From Nocardia sp. BMG111209 (GTDB lineage Bacteria > Actinomycetota > Actinomycetes > Mycobacteriales > Mycobacteriaceae), in the NCBI RefSeq assembly GCF_000381925.1, contig NZ_KB907307.1, forward strand, positions 1,240,001 to 1,304,000: a stretch of 64,000 nt of DNA. Direction: 5' to 3'. The notes below the pieces were generated by a model. The model did no database searches, was not told where the DNA came from, and saw nothing but the letters and a program-made list of their open reading frames with translations. Positions 12,456 through 20,374 of this stretch are shown here, in pieces. Numbering within the stretch: position 1 is the stretch's first letter; every line of letters begins with the position of its first letter. The translations under genes were made by a program, and so were the position numbers.

Positions 12456-12492
12456 GGTGGCAGTATAGTGCTAGGCGTTACTGCCACTATGG
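12452..12492. promoter_or_regulatory. TetR operator candidate, 14-bp inverted repeat
   Basis: The arms CCATGGTGGCAGTA (12452-12465) and TACTGCCACTATGG (12479-12492) match at 13 of 14 positions when one is reverse-complemented, with a 13-bp spacer. The left arm covers the tetR ATG (complement of 12453-12455), and a -10-like TATAGT starts within the repeat. It is placed to shut both divergent genes. Confidence 0.75.
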
Positions 12493-12517
12493 CATTAAAG
12501 CTCCGGAAGGATTCCTC

Positions 12518-12922
12518 ATGTCGGCGAAACGAATCGGCCGCTACCGCGCCACGCACTGGTATTGCCTGGTGGTGGCCCTCTTCCTGGGTATCCGCGCGCT
12601 CACCACGCTGGCCGCGGGTGCGCACTTCACCCTCCCCGGCGACGGCTGGCGCTCGATCTGGCAACTGGTCCTGACCGTCGTCCTGATCATCGGATTCACC
12701 GTGCCGGGCGCGACCCGCGTGGCGGTCGCGACGACCGGTGTCGTCTACCTCGCCGCCACCGCATGGGAGTTGTTCCACCCGGACGATCTGCTCGGCGCCG
12801 TCCCGGTCGACATGCGCGACCACATCGTCCACCCGCTGCTCGCCGTCCTCGCCGCGGTCGTCCTGGTGATCGATACCGCTCGGGCCGCGCGCGGCCGGCG
12901 CCTGGCCGGCACCGCGGGCTGA
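12518..12922 (+). CDS. Small four-helix membrane protein under TetR control
   Basis: This 134-residue protein has four predicted membrane helices: YCLVVALFLGIRALTTLA, QLVLTVVLIIGFTV, VATTGVVYLAATAWELF and PLLAVLAAVVLVIDTA. It has a short basic N-terminus (MSAKRIGRYRATHW) and a basic C-terminal tail, so both ends are probably cytoplasmic. I do not recognise a family. The start at 12518 follows GGAAGG at 12505-12510. Divergence from a TetR gene with a shared operator suggests it helps export, sense or tolerate the compound bound by the repressor, but no transporter motif is visible. Confidence 0.75.
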   Translation: MSAKRIGRYRATHWYCLVVALFLGIRALTTLAAGAHFTLPGDGWRSIWQLVLTVVLIIGFTVPGATRVAVATTGVVYLAATAWELFHPDDLLGAVPVDMRDHIVHPLLAVLAAVVLVIDTARAARGRRLAGTAG

Positions 12923-13018
12923 TCGGCGATGCGGCGCGCGCGGACCCGGCGGCGGTCGCCCGGTCCGGCGCTCCGGCGCCGCGAACCGGGTTCGGCGAAC
13001 CGGACCCCGGTTCCAAAA

Positions 13019-13032
13019 TAGAACGTGTTCCT
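13019..13032. promoter_or_regulatory. KstR-like operator
   Basis: TAGAACGTGTTCCT matches the KstR consensus TnnAACnnGTTnnA at every specified base except the last. KstR is the TetR repressor of cholesterol side-chain and ring catabolism in mycolate actinobacteria. The site lies 14-27 bp upstream of the DUF35/thiolase pair, overlapping its probable promoter. Confidence 0.6.
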
Positions 13033-13045
13033 ATACCGTCGGAGT

Positions 13046-13492
13046 GTGCAGAAAGAACAACGCCCGGCGGTGACAGGCTGGTTCACCGCCGTCGACGACG
13101 CGGTACGTCTCGTGGGGAGTCGCTGCAATGCTTGCGGCACACCGTATTTCCCGCGGAACACACTGGCCTGTCGCAATCCGCAGTGCACCGGCCCGAAGGA
13201 CGGCTCCGAGCTGGACGAGTACCTGTTCTCGACGCACGGCCGGATCTGGTCGTACGCGGATGCGCGGTATCAACCGCCCCCGCCCTACGTCTCCCCCGAT
13301 CCGTTCGAACCGTACGTGGTCGTGGCGGTGGAGCTCGAGGCCGAGCGGATGGTGATCCTCGGGCAGCTCGCCCGCGGCTTCACGGTCGACGATCTGGCCG
13401 TCGGCATGCCGGTCGAACTGACCACGGGCGTGCTGTACGAGGACGAGGACGCGGAACACACGGTGTGGATGTGGAGGCCGGTCGATGCCTGA
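13046..13492 (+). CDS. Zn-ribbon/OB-fold (DUF35) partner of thiolase-like enzyme
   Basis: This is a DUF35 protein of about 148 residues. The N-terminal rubredoxin-like zinc ribbon carries four cysteines (CNACG and CRNPQC); the C-terminal OB fold (about 75-140) includes FEPYVVVAVELE, VILGQLARGFTVDDL and GMPVELTTG. Such proteins bind acyl-CoA and form the complexes that let thiolase-fold aldolases such as Ltp2 work on steroid side chains; that role is inferred here from the neighbour. The start is uncertain. GTG at 13046 gives MQKEQRPAVTGWF and could be leaderless behind a TATACC-like -10; GTG at 13025 would lie inside the KstR-like site. The gene overlaps the next by 8 bp, so the two are coupled. 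Confidence 0.85.
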   Translation: MQKEQRPAVTGWFTAVDDAVRLVGSRCNACGTPYFPRNTLACRNPQCTGPKDGSELDEYLFSTHGRIWSYADARYQPPPPYVSPDPFEPYVVVAVELEAERMVILGQLARGFTVDDLAVGMPVELTTGVLYEDEDAEHTVWMWRPVDA

Positions 13493-14687
13493 GCACAACG
13501 ATCGCGATATCGCCGTCCTCGGTGCGGGTATGCACCAATGGGGTAAGTGGGGGCGCAGTTTCATCGAATACGGGCTGGTCGCGGCGCGAGCGGCGCTGGC
13601 CGACGCCGGTATCGACCACCGCGACGTCGGCTACATCGCCGGCGCGGACACGATCCGCAACGGGTATCCCGGCTTCATCGCCGGCGCCACCTTCGCCCAG
13701 GCCCTGGGCTGGTCGGGCGCCCGGATCTCGAGCAGCTACGCCGCCTGTGCCTCCGGCGCGCAGGCGATCGCCAACGCCCGCGCCCAGATCCTCGCCGGCC
13801 TGACCGAGGTCGCCCTGGTGGTCGGCGCGGACGCCACCCCGAAGGGTTTCTTCCAGCCGGTCGGCGGGGAACGCCGCGACGATCCCGACTGGTTGCGCTT
13901 CCACCTGCTCGGCGCCACCAACCCCATCTACTTCGCCCTCTACGCCCGCCGCCGGATGGCCCTGCACGGCGCCACCCTCGACGATTTCGCCGCGGTCAAG
14001 GTGAAGAATGCCAGGCACGGTCTGAACAATCCGAATGCCCGCTACCGCAAGGAGGTTTCGGCCGAGGAGGTCGCGGCCTCGGCGATCGTCTCGGATCCGT
14101 TGCGGCTGTTGGACATCTGCGCGACCAGTGACGGCGGCGCGGCCCTGGTGCTGACGTCGGTGGAGTACGCCCGCCGGCACGGCATCGCCGACCCGGTCCG
14201 CATCCGCGCCCTCTCCACGGTCACGCCGACCTTCCCGAAAACCGTTCTCGACCTGCCCGATTTCGCGACGGATTCCGCGGTGGCCGTCGAACCCGCGGCG
14301 CAGCCCTTCCGTTCCGCTCTGGCGCAGGCCGCGTACGAGGAGGCCGGGCTCGGTCCGGCGGATCTGTCCTTCGCGGAGGTCTACGACCTCTCCACGGCAC
14401 TGGAACTGGACTGGTACGAGGATATCGGCCTGTGCGAGGTCGGCGGCGCCGAGCAGCTGTTGCGCAGCGGCGCAACCACTCTGGGCGGACGCGTGCCGGT
14501 CAATCCCAGTGGTGGACTGGCCTGCTTCGGCGAGGCGATCCCCGCGCAGGCGATCGCGCAGATCTGCGAACTCACCTGGCAGCTGCGCGGGCAGGCCGAC
14601 GGCCGCCAGGTGGAGAACGCCCGCGCCGGCATCGCCGTGAATCAGGGCCTGTTCGGCCACGGTTCGGCGATCATCGCCACCCGCTGA
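13485..14687 (+). CDS. Thiolase-fold lipid-transfer protein (Ltp2/SCP-x-like aldolase or thiolase)
   Basis: This 400-residue thiolase-superfamily enzyme has Cys88 in SYAACASGAQA at the nucleophile position. The C-terminal catalytic region has NPSGGLACFGEAIPAQA and GLFGHGSAI. The usual C-terminal CxG cysteine motif is absent, and the HDCF-type histidine block is replaced by AEVYDLSTALELDWYEDIGL with tyrosines. That is closer to the Ltp2/Ltp3/Ltp4 group, which cleaves or transfers steroid side chains, than to biosynthetic acetyl-CoA acetyltransferases. The start codon overlaps the DUF35 gene, which matches the known Ltp2-DUF35 pairing. The KstR-like box upstream supports a role in sterol or bile-acid side-chain degradation, but the exact substrate and reaction are inference. 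Confidence 0.85.
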   Translation: MPEHNDRDIAVLGAGMHQWGKWGRSFIEYGLVAARAALADAGIDHRDVGYIAGADTIRNGYPGFIAGATFAQALGWSGARISSSYAACASGAQAIANARAQILAGLTEVALVVGADATPKGFFQPVGGERRDDPDWLRFHLLGATNPIYFALYARRRMALHGATLDDFAAVKVKNARHGLNNPNARYRKEVSAEEVAASAIVSDPLRLLDICATSDGGAALVLTSVEYARRHGIADPVRIRALSTVTPTFPKTVLDLPDFATDSAVAVEPAAQPFRSALAQAAYEEAGLGPADLSFAEVYDLSTALELDWYEDIGLCEVGGAEQLLRSGATTLGGRVPVNPSGGLACFGEAIPAQAIAQICELTWQLRGQADGRQVENARAGIAVNQGLFGHGSAIIATR

Positions 14688-14739
14688 CCCGCCGCCGTCG
14701 CCACACCGACGCGCGCGGTGACCTCCGTCATGCGGCTTG

Positions 14740-14761
14740 ACTCTGCCATTGATGTCAGAGT
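14740..14761. promoter_or_regulatory. Palindromic operator overlapping a promoter
   Basis: ACTCTGCCAT, spacer TG, then ATGTCAGAGT form a 22-bp palindrome with one mismatched pair. It overlaps a -35-like TTGACT (14737-14742) and abuts a -10-like TTTAGC (14761-14766) upstream of the SDR-NTF2 gene, so a dimeric repressor there would block transcription. The regulator is not identifiable from this window. Confidence 0.55.
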
Positions 14762-14804
14762 TTAGCGTTCGATCGTTGGCGTCGAAGCGGACGAAGGAGC
14801 AGTG

Positions 14805-15854
14805 ATGGCGGGAGCAGTGATCATCGGGGCCGGCCCGGGAATCGGATCGTCGGTCGCCCGGCGGTTCGCGCGAGCGGGCCTGCCGATCGCGCTGGTGGCA
14901 CGGTCGGACAAGACGCTGCGGGCCGCGGCCGAGGCGCTCGAACCCCTCGGGATCCCGGTCGCGACCTTCGAGGCGGACACCACCGACGAGGCGGCGCTGC
15001 ACGAGGCCCTGACCGCCGCCGACCGGACCTTCGGCGTCCCCGAGGTGGTCGTCTACAACGCGGCGATCGTCCGGTCGGATGCGCCGGGTCAGTTGTCGGT
15101 GCGCGAACACGAACAGGCGTGGGCGGTGAACGTGGTCGGCGCGATCAATACCGCGGCGCACGTCGTCCCCGCGATGGCGGAACGCGGGAGCGGGTCGTTC
15201 CTCGTCACCGGCGGCATGCCGCGCGCGAAGCCGGACTATGTCAGCCTCTCCCTCGGCAAGGCCGGGGTCCGCGCGCTCGTGGAACTGCTCGCCGACCGCT
15301 TCGGCCCGGCCGGCGTGCACATCGCGAGCATCACCGTCGACGGTCCGGTCGCACCGGGCACCGCCTTCGATCCCGACGACATCGCGGAATACTACTGGCG
15401 CCTGCACACCCAGGACCGCGCGCAGTGGGAACGCGAAATCGTCTACACCGGAACCGAATCCGGTGCCGAGGGAGCGCACGAACAGGCCCGCGCCGCCGTC
15501 GCGGAGACCCTCGGCAGCTGGCGAGCGGCCTTCGACGAGCACCGGACCGCCGACATCGCCACCCTGTACACCTCCGACGCCCTGTTCCAGGGCATGGATG
15601 CCCGCCTGCGGATCGGCCCGGCGCAGATCCGCGAGTACTACGACGCGGTCACCGAGGGCGCCACCGTCGCGGTGACGGTGCCTGCCGCGGCACCCGTCGC
15701 GGACGGCATCGTCGCCGGATTCGCCGACGCCACCTTCACCTATCCCGACGGCGAGGTGCGCGCACTGCGCCTGTCCGTCGTTCTCCGGCGGGACGCGACC
15801 ACGTGGCGGATCGCGCAGTACCACGCCGCGCCGAACCCGTCCGCGGGCCACTGA
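14805..15854 (+). CDS. SDR-type oxidoreductase fused to an NTF2/SnoaL-like domain
   Basis: This 349-residue two-domain protein has a Rossmann SDR domain at residues 1-225 (AVIIGAGPGIGSSVARRFAR, then VVYNAAI in place of NNAG, and GSFLVTGGMPRAKPDY). The usual YxxxK is altered: in YVSLSLGKAGVRAL the lysine is kept but the residue four before it is Leu, with the only tyrosine seven before it. The catalysis may therefore be non-standard or lost. Residues 226-349 form an NTF2-like cone (WRAAFDEHRTADIATLYTSDA, GPAQIREYYDAVTEGA, WRIAQYHAAPNP). The fusion suggests binding of a small hydrophobic substrate. The ATG at 14805 follows AAGGAG at 14793-14798; GTG at 14802 is an alternative. The substrate is unknown. 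Confidence 0.8.
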   Translation: MAGAVIIGAGPGIGSSVARRFARAGLPIALVARSDKTLRAAAEALEPLGIPVATFEADTTDEAALHEALTAADRTFGVPEVVVYNAAIVRSDAPGQLSVREHEQAWAVNVVGAINTAAHVVPAMAERGSGSFLVTGGMPRAKPDYVSLSLGKAGVRALVELLADRFGPAGVHIASITVDGPVAPGTAFDPDDIAEYYWRLHTQDRAQWEREIVYTGTESGAEGAHEQARAAVAETLGSWRAAFDEHRTADIATLYTSDALFQGMDARLRIGPAQIREYYDAVTEGATVAVTVPAAAPVADGIVAGFADATFTYPDGEVRALRLSVVLRRDATTWRIAQYHAAPNPSAGH

Positions 15855-15968
15855 CCCGCAACCGAATCCGACAGAATTTATCTCCACCGACGGCCGTCGC
15901 CGCAGGTCGGGCACCGTTTCGGTGGCCGAGCGCGGCGACCGTACCGGCCGGCGCCGCGGTCCCGGGTC

Positions 15969-15974
15969 GATAAT
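15969..15974 (+). promoter_or_regulatory. -10 element of a leaderless LLM gene
   Basis: GATAAT ends 6 nt before the GTG at 15981, and no Shine-Dalgarno sequence lies between. This is the arrangement expected for a leaderless actinobacterial mRNA. Confidence 0.5.
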
Positions 15975-15980
15975 CGTCCG

Positions 15981-17042
15981 GTGAGCGCCGAATTCCTCTG
16001 GTACATACCGAATCAGGCCACACCGGGCCACCGCGGGGATACGGTCGTGGCCGACCACAACACCCTCGACACGCTGGCCACCCAGGCGCTCGCGCTCGAG
16101 CGGCACGGCTGGCAGGGGGCCCTGATCGGCACCGGCTGGGGCCGGCCCGACACCCTCACCGTGGCAACGGCACTCGCCGCCCGGACCACCACCTTCGAAC
16201 CGCTGGTGGCGATCCGCCCCGGCTACTGGCGCCCGGCCCATTTCGCTTCCGCCGCAGCCACTCTCGACCACCTCTCCGGCGGCCGGGTCCGGGTCAACAT
16301 CGTCTCCGGCAAGGACGACCTCGGCGCCTACGGCGAATCCGAGGAGGATCAGGCCGACCGCTACGCCCGCACCGCGGAATTCATCGCCCTCGTCCGCAGA
16401 CTGTGGACCGAGGAACGGGTCACCCACACCGGCGAGTACTACCGGGTCACCGATTCGACGGTGGTCCCCCGCCTCACTCCACGCCCCGGCCGCCCCCACC
16501 CGACCCTCTACTTCGGTGGCGCCTCTCCCGCGGCCGAACGGGTCGCCGCGACCCTCGCCGACGTCCAATTGTTCTGGGGCGAACCCTACGTCGACATCGC
16601 GACCCGCATCGAGCGCCTGCGAGCCCTGGCGCAACAACACGAAAGGCGTCTGCCCCCACTGGAATTCGGCCTGCGAGTCACCACCCTGATCCGCGACACC
16701 ACCGCGGAAGCGTGGGCCGACGCCGAAGCCCGGGTAGCCGCGATGGCCGGGGGAACCACGGCCCCCCGCCAGGATTCGCACCGCACCGCGGTCGGCCAGC
16801 AACGACTCTACGACCTGGCCGCCCGCGGCGACGTACTCGACGACAACCTGTACACCGCCCCCGGCCGAGTCGGGGGTGGCGGCGCCGGCACCACCTGGCT
16901 GGTGGGCTCCGCCCAGGACGTCGCCAAATCCCTCCGGAAATACCAGGATCTGGGCATCACCCACTTCGTCCTGTCCGATACTCCCTACCTGACCGAAATC
17001 GCCCGCCAGGGAACCCGATTGCTACCCCTGCTGCGCGACTGA
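15981..17042 (+). CDS. LLM class flavin-dependent monooxygenase, SsuD-like
   Basis: This 353-residue luciferase-like monooxygenase is of the FMN-reduced-dependent type. It resembles alkanesulfonate monooxygenases: MSAEFLWYIPNQ at the start, WQGALIGTGWGRPDTLTVATALA, the barrel strand EPLVAIRPGYWRPAHFA, LDHLSGGRVRVNIVSGKDD and GQRLYD-type C-terminal helices are all recognisable. The oxidised substrate cannot be read from sequence; alkanesulfonates or related compounds fit the family. It uses a GTG start and appears leaderless. It ends 10 bp from the convergent aldo/keto reductase gene and is the outer member of a 17-kb island with three more LLM enzymes. Confidence 0.85.
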   Translation: MSAEFLWYIPNQATPGHRGDTVVADHNTLDTLATQALALERHGWQGALIGTGWGRPDTLTVATALAARTTTFEPLVAIRPGYWRPAHFASAAATLDHLSGGRVRVNIVSGKDDLGAYGESEEDQADRYARTAEFIALVRRLWTEERVTHTGEYYRVTDSTVVPRLTPRPGRPHPTLYFGGASPAAERVAATLADVQLFWGEPYVDIATRIERLRALAQQHERRLPPLEFGLRVTTLIRDTTAEAWADAEARVAAMAGGTTAPRQDSHRTAVGQQRLYDLAARGDVLDDNLYTAPGRVGGGGAGTTWLVGSAQDVAKSLRKYQDLGITHFVLSDTPYLTEIARQGTRLLPLLRD

Positions 17043-17052
17043 CCGGCTCGGC

Positions 17053-18084
17053 TCACAACCTCGAGCCGGTGCCGTGCACACCGTGCTCATCGATCAGCGC
17101 CAGTTCCTCGTCGGTGAGCGGGGGGAAGCGCAGGGCGGCGATGTTGTGGTCCAGTTGTTCGGTGGAGCTCGCGCCGATCAGGGCGGAGGTGACCTCGGGA
17201 CGGCGCAGCACCCACTGCAATGCCAGCTGGGCCAGGGACTGGCCGCGGGCCTCGGCGAGTTTGTTCAGGGCGGCGGTGCGCTGACGGTAGATGTCGTCGA
17301 TGACGTCCGGGGACAGGAAGGTGCTGTTCTCGGCGCGGGCGCCCGGCGGGATGGCCTCCAGGTACTTGTCGGTCAGAAGTCCTTGTGCCAGTGGTGAATA
17401 CACGATCACCCCGAAGCCGTCCCGCCGGGCGGTGTCGAACAGGTCGTTGTGTTCGGGGCGCCGGTCGTAGAGGGAATAGCGGGTCTGGTGGACCAGCAGG
17501 GGTACGCCCGCGGCGCGCAGCAGTTCGGCGGCGGCGTGGGCGCGGTCGGGAAGGTAGTTCGAGATGGCCACGTACAGCGCCTTGCCCTGGTGGACCGCGC
17601 TCACCAGCGCGCCGACCGACTCCTCCAGGGGCACCTCGAGATCGGGGCTGTGGTGGTAGAAGATGTCGACGTAGTCGGTGCGCAGGTCGCGCAGGCTGTG
17701 CTCGAGCGAGGTCAGGATCGACTTGCGGGAGCCGCCGCGCAGATACGGGCTGGCGCCGATCGGGTTGCCCGCCTTGGTCGACAGGATCAGCTCGTCGCGA
17801 TAGCGGGTGAGGTCCTTGGCGAGCACCGCGCCGAAGGTCTGCTGGGCGGCGCGGTGCGGCGGACCGTAGCGGTCGGCGTTGTCGAAGTGGCTGATACCCA
17901 GATCGAAGGCGTGCAGGATGATCTCGCGCTGGGTGGTGAACGGGTAGTCGGCGCCGAACTTCTGCCACAGCCCGAACGAGAAGGCCGGCAGGTCGAGTCC
18001 GCTCGCGCCGCTGCGCCGGTAGGGCAGCGTCTCGTAGCGGTCCGCCGCGGCGGAATAGGGGGCGTCGGCGGGTCGTTCGGTCAT
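17053..18084 (-). CDS. Aldo/keto reductase, L-glyceraldehyde-3-phosphate reductase (YghZ)-like
   Basis: This 343-residue (beta/alpha)8 NADPH-dependent reductase carries the AKR tetrad: Asp in FDNADRYGPPH, Tyr in the same block, Lys in ILSTKAG and His in DIFYHHSPD. The opening PYRRSGASGLDLPAFSFGLWQKFG and the segment VHQTRYSLYDRRPEHNDLF are typical of the YghZ/AKR14 branch. The start at 18084 (MTERPADAP) has AAGGA upstream. It is the last gene of a minus-strand run and follows the DszC-like gene by 30 bp. It would reduce aldehydes or ketones made by the flavoenzymes nearby; that is inference. Confidence 0.88.
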   Translation of the reverse strand: MTERPADAPYSAAADRYETLPYRRSGASGLDLPAFSFGLWQKFGADYPFTTQREIILHAFDLGISHFDNADRYGPPHRAAQQTFGAVLAKDLTRYRDELILSTKAGNPIGASPYLRGGSRKSILTSLEHSLRDLRTDYVDIFYHHSPDLEVPLEESVGALVSAVHQGKALYVAISNYLPDRAHAAAELLRAAGVPLLVHQTRYSLYDRRPEHNDLFDTARRDGFGVIVYSPLAQGLLTDKYLEAIPPGARAENSTFLSPDVIDDIYRQRTAALNKLAEARGQSLAQLALQWVLRRPEVTSALIGASSTEQLDHNIAALRFPPLTDEELALIDEHGVHGTGSRL

Positions 18085-18114
18085 GGCGTCCTTTCGGATC
18101 GGTCGATCGTACAT

Positions 18115-19320
18115 TCAGAAGAGTCCGGTGGTGGGTGGTTCTTCCCCGGTGAGGTGATAGGCGCCCGCCACCGCGAGTTTCCACTGCCGCGGATTGTGAT
18201 TGGCGACGGTGCGGGCGTTGCGCCAGTGCCGGTCGAATCCCAGCTCGCGGTCGGTGATCGAGCCGCCACCGACATCGAACAGCAATTCCGTTGCGGCCAA
18301 GGCCGATTCGGCGGCGATCACCCCGGCCTCGGCGACCTGCACCGCCGCGGCGGCCCGCGGTGCGCGCGCCTGCGGCCCGCCGAGGCCGCGGACCTCGGTG
18401 AGCGCCTCGGCCGCCAGCAGCACGACCGCCCGCGCCGCGCGGGCCCGGGAAGCGATGCGGCCCACCGTCTCCCGGACGTACGGATCCTCGGTACTGCGGG
18501 TCACGGAGCTGTGCTTGATCGGCCGGGCCTTCTCCCGCACGTACCCGACCGCGTCGTCCAGGGCGCGCGCGGCGATGCCGGCCTGGACGGCCGCCAGATA
18601 CAGCTGGGCGAACGAACCCGGCCACGGCTGCTCCGGTGGTGGTTCGCCGATACCGGTCACCTCGTCGGCGGAGATCCGGACCTCGGTGAAACGTGTTGTG
18701 CCACTGGCGGTGAGCCGTTGCCCGATCGCGTCGAAGTCGTCGAGCCGGTCGAGCCCGGCGCGGTCGACCGGCACGGTGAACCGGATCAGCGTGCCGTCCT
18801 CGGCCCTGGCCTGGGTGGAGAACCAGGAGGCGTAGAGGCCACCGGTGGAGTAGTACTTCTCGCCGTCGACGATCCAGTCGTCACCGGCGCGGCGCGCGGT
18901 GGCGTTGGTCTGCCCGCTCGCGCCGCCGCTGCGCTCGTTCGCGGTGCCCGCGAACAGATCTCCGTGCCGCAGCCGCGCCAGTACGGCGTTCCGATGCGGC
19001 AGATCCGCGCGGTCCACGACCTGGTTCGCGATCAGGAACGTACTCCGGAGTGCCTGCGCCACACTGGAATCCGCCTGGGCGATCGCGATCACCAGGTCGG
19101 CCACCGCACGCACCGAGCCCCCGGCGCCCCCGTCGTGGTGCGGAATGCCGGTCAGCGCGACCCCCGCGGCCCCCAGCGCCCGGACGTCATCGAACGCGTG
19201 GTCGCGGGTCTCCTCCCGCACCCGCGCGGTGTCGCCGAGCCGCCGCAGGATCGGCGCGGCCGCCGCCCGGATCCCGGCGACCGTCGGCGCGGCCGCCCGC
19301 TCGGGTCGCACCGCGGTCAC
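18115..19320 (-). CDS. Acyl-CoA dehydrogenase-fold flavoenzyme (DszC/SfnB-like)
   Basis: This 401-residue flavoprotein has the acyl-CoA dehydrogenase fold: an N-terminal helical domain (PTVAGIRAAAAPILRRLGD), a central beta domain with ANERSGGASGQTNATARRAG and DDWIVDGEKYYSTGGLYASWF, and a C-terminal helical domain ending DRELGFDRHWRNARTVANH. The block DGEKYYSTG...ASW and the C-terminal RHWRNARTxxNHNP are characteristic of the flavin-dependent monooxygenase branch including DszC (dibenzothiophene) and SfnB (sulfur acquisition) rather than true acyl-CoA dehydrogenases, so an FMNH2-dependent oxygenation is likely. The start is uncertain: GTG 19320, 16 nt after the upstream stop, fits best, with GTG 19311 as an alternative. 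Confidence 0.82.
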   Translation of the reverse strand: MTAVRPERAAAPTVAGIRAAAAPILRRLGDTARVREETRDHAFDDVRALGAAGVALTGIPHHDGGAGGSVRAVADLVIAIAQADSSVAQALRSTFLIANQVVDRADLPHRNAVLARLRHGDLFAGTANERSGGASGQTNATARRAGDDWIVDGEKYYSTGGLYASWFSTQARAEDGTLIRFTVPVDRAGLDRLDDFDAIGQRLTASGTTRFTEVRISADEVTGIGEPPPEQPWPGSFAQLYLAAVQAGIAARALDDAVGYVREKARPIKHSSVTRSTEDPYVRETVGRIASRARAARAVVLLAAEALTEVRGLGGPQARAPRAAAAVQVAEAGVIAAESALAATELLFDVGGGSITDRELGFDRHWRNARTVANHNPRQWKLAVAGAYHLTGEEPPTTGLF

Positions 19321-19336
19321 GGCGTCACCCGCGCGC

Positions 19337-20374
19337 TCACGACGCCCTCCGGCGCAGCGCCGGATCGGCGAGCGCGTCCGGGATCTTGCCGGTGTCGCGC
19401 TCGTGGAAATACGTTCCGGGCGGGACGATCTCGTCGATCCGATCGAGGACGTCCGGTGCGAGTTCCACCTCCGCCGCGCGCAGATAGGCGTCGAGGTGTT
19501 CCCGGGTGCGCGGCCCGATGATGGTGGCGGACACATCCGGATGCGCCGCCACGAAACCGACGGCCAGTTCCACCAGGCTCAGCCCGGCCTCCCCGGCCAG
19601 CCGCGCCAGTGCGTCGGCGGCGGCCAGTTTCGCGGCGTTCGCGGGGGCCGCGATGTCGAACCGGCCGGGGATCAGATCGGCGCGTTGCGAGACGGGTTGT
19701 GCGGCGCCGAGCCGGTAGTTCCCGCTGAGCCAGCCCGCCGCGAGCGGACCGTAGGTCAGCACGCCGAGCCCGTATTTCCTTGCGATCGGCAGGGTTTCGC
19801 GTTCGATGCCGCGGACCAGCAGGGAGTAGGGCACCTGTTCGGATACCGCGCGGCGCAGCCGGCGGCGGTCGGCGGCCCACTGCGTCTCGATCAGTTCGGC
19901 CGGTGCGAAGACCGAGGTGCCGTAGTAGCGGATCTTGCCGGCCCGCACCAGATCGTCCAGGGCGCCGACGGTTTCGTCGATCGCCGTGATCGCCTCGGGC
20001 CGGTGCACCTGATACAGGTCCAGATGGTCGGTGCCCAACCGGCGCAGCGAATCCTCCACCGCGCGCACGATCCAGCGCCGCGAATTACCGCGATGGGCCG
20101 GATCGTCGTCGACCGGATTGTGGAATTTGGAGGCCAGGATCACCCGATCGCGGCGGCCGGTCAGCGCGCGGCCCACGATCGTCTCGGATTCGCCGCGCGA
20201 GTAGGTGTCCGCGGTGTCGATGGCGTTGATCCCGGCGTCGAGCGCGCGCTGGATCAGCGCGATCGACTCGTCGGGACTCGTGTTGCCGCGTGCGCCGAAG
20301 TTCATGGCGCCCAACACGAACGGGCTGATCCGCACCCCGGTGCGGCCGAGGGTACGCAGATCGGACAGGCTCAT
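19337..20374 (-). CDS. Aldo/keto reductase
   Basis: This is a 345-residue AKR of the voltage-gated-channel-beta/YajO-like group. Visible tetrad residues are Asp and Tyr in IDTADTYSRGESE, Lys in VILASKFHNP and His in LDLYQVHRPEA. The NADPH-binding end reads VSATIIGPRTREHLDAYLRA. It is a paralog of the next gene upstream: the N-termini (LRTLGRTGVRISPFVLGAMNFGA against HLGRTGVLVSPLTLGAMNFGA) and the RRWIxRAVEDSLRRLGTDH block are nearly the same, so the pair arose by tandem duplication. Its start overlaps the upstream stop as ATGA, giving translational coupling. Confidence 0.9.
   Translation of the reverse strand: MSLSDLRTLGRTGVRISPFVLGAMNFGARGNTSPDESIALIQRALDAGINAIDTADTYSRGESETIVGRALTGRRDRVILASKFHNPVDDDPAHRGNSRRWIVRAVEDSLRRLGTDHLDLYQVHRPEAITAIDETVGALDDLVRAGKIRYYGTSVFAPAELIETQWAADRRRLRRAVSEQVPYSLLVRGIERETLPIARKYGLGVLTYGPLAAGWLSGNYRLGAAQPVSQRADLIPGRFDIAAPANAAKLAAADALARLAGEAGLSLVELAVGFVAAHPDVSATIIGPRTREHLDAYLRAAEVELAPDVLDRIDEIVPPGTYFHERDTGKIPDALADPALRRRAS

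Noticed and set aside
13380..16964. 1194-codon minus-strand open frame
   Set aside because: It runs antisense to four plus-strand genes with recognisable motifs and has none of its own.
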